From Acholeplasmataceae bacterium (GTDB lineage Bacteria > Bacillota > Negativicutes > Acidaminococcales > Acidaminococcaceae), in assembly GCA_012719555.1 (NCBI GenBank), contig JAAYAE010000128.1, forward strand, positions 1 to 9,727: 9,727 nucleotides of DNA, written 5' to 3'. A program made the position numbers and the translations under genes. Position 1 is the first letter of the stretch; each line of letters opens with the position of its first letter. Of this stretch, positions 1 to 6,023 are shown piece by piece. A model generated the notes under the pieces. It saw only the letters and a list, made by a program, of their open reading frames with translations, ran no database searches and had not been told where the DNA came from.

Positions 1-835
1 CTATTACAGTAAGTGCTACATAAAGTCTAAATTCTGTATCTTTAAATAAATGGCTTATGCCTTCCCTGTAGGCTTTAAAATAAAGCACATGATTTCCACC
101 TGCCACAAACATACATACGAGCACAATTAAATTAATAGTTGTACTATTAAAATGTCCCAAACCATCATTGTAAATAGAAAATCCACCTGTAGAAACAATA
201 GACATGGCATGATTAATCGCCTCAAAAAAGTTCATGCCTGCTAATAAGAGCAATATTGTTATAAAAAAAGTAAACCCCGAATAAAAATAAAAAAGCAATT
301 TAATTGTTTCTGTAATACGTGGTAATAAGCGTTCAGCGGATTCTCCATGTAATTCGCCTGTAAATAACTGCAAGGCTTCTCTGCCAATCTGAGGTACCAT
401 TGTAATAAAAACCATGATAATTCCAAGTCCACCTAACCATTGGGTCAAGCTTCTCCACAAGAGCAATTCTTTTGGCAAAAGGCTCAAATCACCGAGCACA
501 GAAGCTCCTGTAGTAGTAAACCCCGAAACGCTCTCAAATAAGGCATCTATGAAAGTGAAACCTGTCAACCAAAAAGGCAGCATACCTATAATACAAACAA
601 AAATAAACGCACCACTAATGACCAGCATACCCTCACGTATAGATAATCTACCTTTATAAGGGTTTTTTCCACGTGTCAGAACTGCGCCTATAACAACAGA
701 AATAAGAACCGGTATGCCGAATTCTGCAATCCGATTCTCATTTGTAAATAGTGTCATTAACAGAGGAAATAGCATGTATCCGGTAAAAATAAAAATAATT
801 TCACCCCATAGATACATTACCAACCGCTTATTCAT
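1..835 (-). CDS. trkH: TrkH-family potassium uptake protein, membrane subunit (N-terminal 278 residues, cut by window edge)
   Basis: Integral membrane K+-translocating subunit of the Trk/Ktr uptake system, which works with the cytoplasmic NAD-binding regulator TrkA. The frame opens at ATG 835 (MNKRLVMYLWGE) and stays open to base 1, so the C-terminal part, probably 170-200 residues judging from usual TrkH length, lies outside. Hydrophobic membrane segments alternate with re-entrant pore loops. The first selectivity-filter motif SGFTTTGAS is at residues 104-112 and the second, STGGFS, at 215-220. These are the first two of the four M1-P-M2 repeats of the family, and the AGGNHVLYF stretch near residue 245 matches the segment after the second repeat. 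The start is fixed by the TGA of trkA overlapping this ATG (ATGA) and by an AGGGGA ribosome site just upstream, which implies translational coupling. TrkH rather than KtrB is favoured because the partner is a double-domain TrkA. Confidence 0.93.
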   Translation of the reverse strand, partial: MNKRLVMYLWGEIIFIFTGYMLFPLLMTLFTNENRIAEFGIPVLISVVIGAVLTRGKNPYKGRLSIREGMLVISGAFIFVCIIGMLPFWLTGFTFIDALFESVSGFTTTGASVLGDLSLLPKELLLWRSLTQWLGGLGIIMVFITMVPQIGREALQLFTGELHGESAERLLPRITETIKLLFYFYSGFTFFITILLLLAGMNFFEAINHAMSIVSTGGFSIYNDGLGHFNSTTINLIVLVCMFVAGGNHVLYFKAYREGISHLFKDTEFRLYVALTVI

Positions 836-2181
836 ATTGTTCCCCTGCCTTCAAATATTGGCATAATACGTTTTACAGCCTCAGCCTGTACAAATACTAC
901 GACTCTATCATTAGGATAAATAACGCTGGTACCGCTAGGAACAACAACATCATTATCATGTACTATGGCGCAAACCAAACACTCCTTTGGTAAATTGGCT
1001 TTCATTAATTCTTTGCCAACAATAGCGCAGTCTTCCGTAATGATAATTTCCATTGCTTCAACTTTTGCTCCTTCCAAAAGTGAAACAGATACAACGCCGC
1101 CTTTGCGCACAAAACGTAAAATTTCTCCAGCACTAAGAAACCGTGAGGACAATACTATATCTACCCCTACTTTTTCCATAAGGCTTACGTACTCGGTCCG
1201 GGCTACCCTGACAATTGTCTTTTGTGCCCCTAAATGTTTTGCCAAAAGCGCCAGCATTAAATTCAATTTATCATCTTCGGTAAGACAAATAACCATATCC
1301 GATTCGGCAATACCTTCTTCAGTAAGAAGATCAATATCTGTTCCATCACCGCACAAAGCAAGCCCACGTTCCAATTTCTGTGCCACAAGCTGACAGCGTT
1401 CACGATTTTTGTCAATAACCTTTACGAAAAGTCCCTGCTTCTCCAGTAATGGAGCTAAAAAACGCCCTGTACGGCCTGCGCCTATAATAAGCACTCTCTC
1501 TATCTTGGTAAGAGTATTAGAAAACCTTTTCTCAAAGTCACTAATAACATCTTTGCTGCCTACAAAATAGACATTATCATGGGCTTGAAATCTATCATCT
1601 CCATGAGGTATGATCATCTGATGATTACGGAAAATCATAGCTGCCAATATTTGCTTAGGCAGGTCAACTTCGCTTAAGGTTTTACCCACAAAAGAAGATT
1701 TATCATTCAGTTTAGTTTCAAACATACGAACTTTGCCTTCAGCAAAATCCTCTACATCCAAGGCCGATGGCGTCATAATAATCCTGTTTATTTCTATTGC
1801 GGTTAATTGCTCAGGATTGATAATAAGGTCTATCCCCATACCGGTATGCAAAAACTCACCGGCCTTTTGAGTATAGTCAGTATTCCTAATTCGTGCTATT
1901 GTATGTTTGACGCCGTTCTTTTTAGCCAACATACAAGCGACCATATTGACTTCATCATTATCAGTAGTTGCTAATACCACATCTGCATCATGGACAAAAG
2001 GGTCAACCATAGTAAGAGGGCTAGCACCATTAGCACCAATAGTTAAGACATCTAGATTGTCTTTGACCACCTGCCTTCTTACCTCATCTTGTTCAACTAC
2101 CACAACATCATATTGTTCCTGTGCCAAAAGCTGGGCAACACTATATCCTAGTTTCCCGGCTCCTATAATCACGATACGCAA
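832..2181 (-). CDS. trkA: Trk system potassium transport regulator TrkA (two RCK-type NAD-binding halves)
   Basis: Peripheral cytoplasmic regulator that binds NAD(H) and gates TrkH. The protein is an internal duplication: each half has a Rossmann TrkA-N domain followed by a TrkA-C domain. Numbering from the TTG start, the first glycine motif GAGKLG is at about residues 7-12, with an acidic residue ending strand 2 (VVVVEQDE). The second, GAGRTG, is at about 234-239 with VIDKN after it. At 449 residues it has normal TrkA length. I chose TTG 2181 (MRIVIIGAGKLG) over the upstream ATG 2211, which would add ten residues. TTG has a GGGGAGG site five bases upstream and gives the usual family N-terminus; ATG 2211 has no ribosome site and lies only a few bases from the predicted transcription start. 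The stop overlaps the trkH start, so the pair forms one operon. The alternative start changes nothing in function. Confidence 0.94.
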   Translation of the reverse strand: MRIVIIGAGKLGYSVAQLLAQEQYDVVVVEQDEVRRQVVKDNLDVLTIGANGASPLTMVDPFVHDADVVLATTDNDEVNMVACMLAKKNGVKHTIARIRNTDYTQKAGEFLHTGMGIDLIINPEQLTAIEINRIIMTPSALDVEDFAEGKVRMFETKLNDKSSFVGKTLSEVDLPKQILAAMIFRNHQMIIPHGDDRFQAHDNVYFVGSKDVISDFEKRFSNTLTKIERVLIIGAGRTGRFLAPLLEKQGLFVKVIDKNRERCQLVAQKLERGLALCGDGTDIDLLTEEGIAESDMVICLTEDDKLNLMLALLAKHLGAQKTIVRVARTEYVSLMEKVGVDIVLSSRFLSAGEILRFVRKGGVVSVSLLEGAKVEAMEIIITEDCAIVGKELMKANLPKECLVCAIVHDNDVVVPSGTSVIYPNDRVVVFVQAEAVKRIMPIFEGRGTI

Positions 2182-2186
2182 AACAG

Positions 2187-2193
2187 CCTCCCC
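2187..2193 (-). promoter_or_regulatory. Ribosome binding site deciding the TTG start of trkA
   Basis: Reading on the minus strand, GGGGAGG sits five bases before TTG 2181. The in-frame ATG at 2211 has only AT-rich sequence upstream. This site therefore argues for a TTG start and a 449-residue product. Confidence 0.7.
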
Positions 2194-2220
2194 TTTCGTA
2201 AAAACCTCCATAATTTGCTC

Positions 2221-2231
2221 ATATTATAACA
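2221..2231 (-). promoter_or_regulatory. Extended -10 promoter of trkA-trkH
   Basis: The minus strand reads TGTTATAATAT, which contains a perfect extended -10 (TG-N-TATAAT, TATAAT at 2228-2223). No good -35 lies 16-18 bases upstream, as expected when an extended -10 compensates. Transcription would start near 2216, leaving about 35 bases of leader before TTG 2181. No riboswitch-like structure fits in so short a leader. Confidence 0.55.
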
Positions 2232-2320
2232 TAATATTGGTATTAAATATTGCCAATAACCATTTACTTCTCTAATGCTGTAATATTTTTAGCAGAACTT
2301 TCCTTAAATTGCTGTTCTTG

Positions 2321-2331
2321 TGTTATAATAT
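2321..2331 (+). promoter_or_regulatory. Extended -10 promoter of the class A PBP gene
   Basis: TGTTATAATAT contains TG-N-TATAAT (TATAAT at 2324-2329), the same 11 bases as the trkA promoter in opposite orientation. No convincing -35 is visible at 16-18 bases. Transcription would start near 2336, giving a leader of about 34 bases. An ATAGGGG ribosome site (2354-2360) lies nine bases before ATG 2370. Confidence 0.55.
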
Positions 2332-2369
2332 AATGTGTTTTATATCAAATACAATAGGGGTTAATAACA

Positions 2370-4490
2370 ATGACAAATAAAAATACACGTAACCATCGAG
2401 AAGATACTTCTTCTAGCGCTAAACTTAAAAAAAAGAGGTCTATTATGGGAGCAGTTTTTTCAGCTTTTATTGCATTAGTAATGGTAGGACTGATATCTAT
2501 TGCCAGCTTCTTCGGCTTGGCTAAATTTACCACTAACACAATTTTAGCCAAAGATATTGTTCAGCCTGCTTCTTCACAGTTTTTCGATGTCAATGGTGAC
2601 CTATTGACCACTACTGACTCTGAAGAGGATCGTTTGCCTGTAAGTTTTAAAAAAGTACCCAAAAATCTGCAAAATGCCTTTTTAGCGGCAGAAGATATCC
2701 GTTTTTATGAGCATGGAGGAATAGATTACAAGGGTATAGTGCGTGCTTTATTTAGCAATATTTTTTATGGCGAAATACAAGGTGGCAGTACCATAACCCA
2801 GCAATTAGCCAAAAATTTCTTTTTGACTCCGGAACGAACCTTGACGCGTAAGGTACATGAAGCATTTATTGCCTTACAATTAGAACAAAAATATACAAAA
2901 CAGGAAATTTTTGAAATGTACTTAAATCAAATTTATTTCGGCCGTGGTGCCTATGGTGTTGAAAGCGCCGCTAATACCTATTTTGGTAAACATGTAGAAG
3001 ATTTGTCTTTAGCAGAATGTGCCATGTTAGCAGGTATTCCTAAAAGCCCAAACTATTACTCTCCTATTAATAATCCCAAAGCAGGAGCTGAACGACAAAA
3101 AGTTGTTTTGGAACAAATGGCAAAATATAATTTCATTACAAAAGATCAGATGAATAAAGCCATTAATCAAAAATTAGTTTACAAAAACATCGTAACTGAC
3201 TTAGGCTCTAAAAAGTATTTTATAAACTATTGCATTCAGCTATTAATCGATCAATATGGACCTGATGCAGTATACAAGCAAGGAATGAAAGTTTATACCA
3301 CCTTAGATCCTGATATGCAAAAAGCTGCAGAAAAAGCTGTTAAGCTGACACCAAATTTCTACACAGACAAATCTAAATTGGTGCAGCCACAGTCTGCTTT
3401 GGTGGCAGTTGACCCGCAAACCGGATATATTAAGGCTATGATTGGCGGCCGTGGCAACGACCAGTTCAATCGTGCCGTATTGGCCGAAAGACAACCGGGT
3501 TCCGCCTTTAAGCCTTTTGTTTATTTAAACGCTTTAGAGCACGGAGCTACTCCTAATACTCAAATTGAGGATAAAGAAATAGTCGGCGACTGGAATCCTC
3601 ACAATTATGATAACCGTTGGCATGGTATTGTTACTATGCGTACGGCTCTAATTCATTCTTACAATATTCCTGCCATTAAAACTGCTATTAAATATGGTAC
3701 AAAAGATGTTGTATCCTTAGCCAAAAGATTTGGTATTACTACCTTGGTGGAAGATGGCCCTAACACCGATGCAAATCCTGCTATGGCTTTGGGAGGGCTA
3801 ACCCATGGAGTTACTCCTCTGGAAATGGCCGGAGCTTATGCTGCCATGGCCAACATGGGTGTGTATAATAAACCTGTGGCTATTACAAAAGTAGTAGACA
3901 GAAACGGCAAAGTTCTTTATCAACATAAAGCCAATCCAGTAAGAGTGTGTAAAGCAAGTAATGCCTATATGCTTGTAGATATGATGCGCGATGTAATGAC
4001 CAAAGGATCCGGTACCGGTGCCGCAATCAGTAGACCTGCTGCCGGTAAAACCGGTACCACCAGCGAATGGAAAGATGCCTGGTTTGTAGGTTTCACTCCT
4101 GATTTATCTGCTGCTGTCTGGATTGGTGACGATAATAATGATAGCCTGGGTGAAATGACAGGAGCCGATGAACCAGCTTCCATATGGCGTGTTTTTATGT
4201 CCTCCGCCCTTTCCGATATTCCTGCCAGCAACTTTGTTAAACCAAGTGGCTTTAGTATGCCTGAGCAAGTTCCTGATGCCGCTAAAAAAGATGAAAATGC
4301 TGATAAGACAAAAGATAAAAATGCTGATAAAAAACCTGCTGCAGGCAAGGATATTAATTCCGGTAAATTGCCTGGAGAATCCGCAGGTGGTTCTTCTTCT
4401 ACTCCGCCCAAACCTCCTTCTCGAAAAACTGCCGGCCCTTATGTACCTGCAGAACAAAGTCCAATAGTATCCAATAAACCTACTCCATAA
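2370..4490 (+). CDS. Class A penicillin-binding protein, PBP1A family (glycosyltransferase plus transpeptidase)
   Basis: Bifunctional murein synthase anchored in the cytoplasmic membrane: it polymerises lipid II into glycan strands and cross-links the peptides. Residues 1-24 are a polar, then basic, cytoplasmic tail (KLKKKR), followed by one membrane anchor at about 27-51. The GT51 domain spans about 70-240, with the EDIRFYEHGG motif at 108-117 (E108 likely catalytic), GGSTITQQLAKN at 138-149 and EIFEMYLNQIYFGRGAYG at 179-196. The transpeptidase has the active-site SxxK motif S378-A-F-K381, SYN at 430-432 and KTGTT at 560-564. All motifs are intact, so both activities are expected. The tail after about 630 is low-complexity, Lys/Asp-rich then Pro/Ser-rich, and includes a short tandem repeat. 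The 706-residue length is normal for a compact PBP1A. A second in-frame ATG (residue 26) follows a GAGG, but using it would remove the basic tail, so ATG 2370 is preferred. It is transcribed alone, divergently from trkA. Confidence 0.96.
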   Translation: MTNKNTRNHREDTSSSAKLKKKRSIMGAVFSAFIALVMVGLISIASFFGLAKFTTNTILAKDIVQPASSQFFDVNGDLLTTTDSEEDRLPVSFKKVPKNLQNAFLAAEDIRFYEHGGIDYKGIVRALFSNIFYGEIQGGSTITQQLAKNFFLTPERTLTRKVHEAFIALQLEQKYTKQEIFEMYLNQIYFGRGAYGVESAANTYFGKHVEDLSLAECAMLAGIPKSPNYYSPINNPKAGAERQKVVLEQMAKYNFITKDQMNKAINQKLVYKNIVTDLGSKKYFINYCIQLLIDQYGPDAVYKQGMKVYTTLDPDMQKAAEKAVKLTPNFYTDKSKLVQPQSALVAVDPQTGYIKAMIGGRGNDQFNRAVLAERQPGSAFKPFVYLNALEHGATPNTQIEDKEIVGDWNPHNYDNRWHGIVTMRTALIHSYNIPAIKTAIKYGTKDVVSLAKRFGITTLVEDGPNTDANPAMALGGLTHGVTPLEMAGAYAAMANMGVYNKPVAITKVVDRNGKVLYQHKANPVRVCKASNAYMLVDMMRDVMTKGSGTGAAISRPAAGKTGTTSEWKDAWFVGFTPDLSAAVWIGDDNNDSLGEMTGADEPASIWRVFMSSALSDIPASNFVKPSGFSMPEQVPDAAKKDENADKTKDKNADKKPAAGKDINSGKLPGESAGGSSSTPPKPPSRKTAGPYVPAEQSPIVSNKPTP
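4287..4330 (+). repeat. Short tandem repeat in the PBP C-terminal tail
   Basis: Two 20-base copies (4287-4306 and 4311-4330) differ at one base and are offset by 24 bases, exactly eight codons. They encode KDENADK and KDKNADK, a charged low-complexity linker beyond the transpeptidase domain. The in-frame period suggests a recent slippage-type duplication. Confidence 0.75.
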
Positions 4491-4501
4491 TATTAAAAAT
4501 T

Positions 4502-4545
4502 AAAACACCCGTTACTAAAAAAAATATTAGTAACGGGTGTTTTTT
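4502..4545 (+). terminator. Strong intrinsic terminator of the PBP gene
   Basis: A perfect 17 bp stem (4502-4518 with 4527-4543, core ACACCCGTTACTAA) closes on an eight-base A-rich loop and runs into a T-tract (4540-4545). It begins 12 bases after the PBP stop codon. Confidence 0.93.
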
Positions 4546-4546
4546 A

Positions 4547-4555
4547 TGGTATAAT
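4547..4555 (+). promoter_or_regulatory. Extended -10 promoter of the carboxyltransferase gene
   Basis: TGGTATAAT is a perfect TG-N-TATAAT (TATAAT at 4550-4555). At 17 bases spacing the -35 would be TTAGTA (4527-4532), a weak match lying in the 3' arm of the preceding terminator. Transcription would start near 4562. The leader of about 28 bases carries AAAGGAGG (4577-4584), a full-consensus ribosome site five bases before ATG 4590, which suggests high expression. Confidence 0.65.
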
Positions 4556-4589
4556 TAGCTAATGAATACTGTATACAAAGGAGGACACT

Positions 4590-5969
4590 ATGAATAAGAA
4601 TCCAATTAAAATCGTAGAAACAGTCCTGCGCGATGGGCACCAGTCACTAGCTGCAACTCGCATGCGCACTAGTGATATGATTCCTGTATTGCGTGAAATG
4701 GACAATATTGGCTATTACGCATTAGAAGCCTGGGGCGGAGCAACTTTTGACGCATGCCTGCGATTTCTCGATGAAGATCCTTGGGAACGCTTGCGTACTA
4801 TTAAGAAATACGTTAGAAAAACTCCTTTACAAATGCTTTTACGTGGTCAAAACATCTTAGGTTATAATCATTATGCCGATGACGTTGTTCGTGAATTCGT
4901 ATTCCGTTCTGTCGACAACGGTATTGATATTATCCGTATTTTTGATGCTCTAAATGATGTCCGTAACTTGGAATGTGCCATGAAAGCAACTAAAGACGCA
5001 GGTGCGCATGCTCAAGGCGCTATAGTCTATACTATAAGTCCCTATCACAAGAATGAAGATTTTTTACGTGTGGCCCAAGATCTTATTGATATGGGTGCTG
5101 ATTCCATCTGTATTAAAGATATGGCCGGACTACTTTCTCCCTATGCGGCTTACGATTTAGTAAAAACACTCAAAGAAAAAACTTCAGTTCCAATTAATGT
5201 CCATTCCCACTGTACAAGTGCCATGGCCTCTATGACTTATCTTAAAGCTATTGAAGCCGGAGCAGATATTATTGACACTGCTATATCTCCATTCTCAAGA
5301 AGTACCAGTCAACCGGCTACTGAGCCTTTTGTCTACACCCTTGCCGGTCGTGAGCGCGACACTGGCATTGATTTACAAAAATTACACTCATTAGCAGATT
5401 ATTTTAACATTGTGAAGCTAGATTTGGCTAAAACATTTAATTTAAATACTGATATTCCCGTAGATCCAAAAGTTTTAACTTTCCAAATTCCAGGAGGTAT
5501 GCTTTCCAATTTATTGCGTCAGATGAAAGAACAAGGCGCCGAGGATAAATATCCCGAATTGTTAAAAGAAATGCCTAAAGTCCGTGCAGAACTTGGTTAT
5601 CCGCCTTTGGTTACACCAACTAGCCAAAGTGTAGGGTCTATGGCTGCTCTAAACGTTACTTTAGGTAGATATAAAATGATTCCCAAAGAAGTTAAAGATT
5701 TGGTGCGTGGCAAGTATGGTCATACTCCCGGTCCAATTGATCCAATTATTAAAAAAATGATTATGGGTGATGAAGAACCTATTGGTCACAGACCTGCCGA
5801 TGACATTCCACCACAAATGGAAAAAATGGCGAAAAATTTGGCCGAAGCAGGATATCCTAATGCTACAAAGGAAGATATCCTTTCTTATGCCCTATTCCCT
5901 GACGTTGCTTTGACGTATTTTGGCAAACACCGGTGTGAAAATCCAGTATGTCCTAAAAACTGCAAATAG
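4590..5969 (+). CDS. Biotin-dependent carboxyltransferase subunit, oxaloacetate decarboxylase alpha / transcarboxylase 5S / PycB type, without biotinyl domain
   Basis: TIM-barrel carboxyltransferase that moves CO2 between a 2-oxoacid (oxaloacetate/pyruvate) and carboxybiotin on a partner carrier. The barrel starts at once with ETVLRDGHQS (residues 10-19, metal ligand D15), then EAWGGATFDACLRFL. The expected carboxylated lysine is K176 in CIKDMAG, and the metal-binding pair is H205/H207 in NVHSHCTSAMA. The conserved C-terminal PYC/OADA region follows at about 290-440, including QIPGGMLSNLL and YPPLVTPTSQ. At 459 residues it stops where full OadA proteins (about 590) continue into a linker and a biotin-lysine domain; no MKM biotinylation motif is present, so the carrier must be a separate protein. 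It ends in an unusual cysteine tail, C449-x4-C454-x3-C458. It is monocistronic here, with no adjacent beta/gamma pump or biotin-carboxylase gene, so decarboxylase, transcarboxylase 5S and PycB roles cannot be separated. Confidence 0.9.
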   Translation: MNKNPIKIVETVLRDGHQSLAATRMRTSDMIPVLREMDNIGYYALEAWGGATFDACLRFLDEDPWERLRTIKKYVRKTPLQMLLRGQNILGYNHYADDVVREFVFRSVDNGIDIIRIFDALNDVRNLECAMKATKDAGAHAQGAIVYTISPYHKNEDFLRVAQDLIDMGADSICIKDMAGLLSPYAAYDLVKTLKEKTSVPINVHSHCTSAMASMTYLKAIEAGADIIDTAISPFSRSTSQPATEPFVYTLAGRERDTGIDLQKLHSLADYFNIVKLDLAKTFNLNTDIPVDPKVLTFQIPGGMLSNLLRQMKEQGAEDKYPELLKEMPKVRAELGYPPLVTPTSQSVGSMAALNVTLGRYKMIPKEVKDLVRGKYGHTPGPIDPIIKKMIMGDEEPIGHRPADDIPPQMEKMAKNLAEAGYPNATKEDILSYALFPDVALTYFGKHRCENPVCPKNCK

Positions 5970-5975
5970 AATAAG

Positions 5976-6022
5976 AAAAAAGGACCATTGCTTATATCTA
6001 AGTATAAGCAATGGTCCTTTGT
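5976..6022. terminator. Bidirectional intrinsic terminator between convergent genes
   Basis: A perfect 18 bp stem (5979-5996 with 6003-6020, core AAAGGACCATTGCTTATA) has a six-base loop. It serves the carboxyltransferase gene on the plus strand (T-rich tail TTTGTATT) and the nucleoside kinase on the minus strand, where the tail TTTTTTCTT is the better U-tract. It fits tightly between the two stop codons. Confidence 0.92.
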
Positions 6023-6023
6023 A

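Noticed and set aside
965..1393. Open frames opposite trkA (965-1393, 1907-2275), the PBP gene (3303-3494, 3965-4411, 4104-4457) and the aminotransferase (8149-8355, 8789-9097)
   Set aside because: Their translations show no recognisable domains, they lie antisense to strongly conserved genes, and they lack convincing ribosome sites. They are shadow frames.
2212..2369. A c-di-AMP or other riboswitch controlling trkA or the PBP
   Set aside because: Predicted leaders are only about 35 bases on each side, and no extended conserved secondary structure or terminator is visible.
4011..4058. Perfect 9 bp inverted repeat GGTACCGGT / ACCGGTACC inside the PBP gene
   Set aside because: Both arms encode Gly-Thr-rich stretches, including the KTGTT active-site motif, and GGTACC is itself palindromic. 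Codon content explains it, and it lies deep inside a coding region.
4168..4467. Second plus-strand frame inside the 3' end of the PBP gene
   Set aside because: It is an out-of-frame reading of the low-complexity Lys/Pro tail, with no ribosome site or domain.
4562..4589. ATG at 4562 as an upstream start for the carboxyltransferase
   Set aside because: It is out of frame with ATG 4590, and the AAAGGAGG site lies between them at ideal spacing for ATG 4590.
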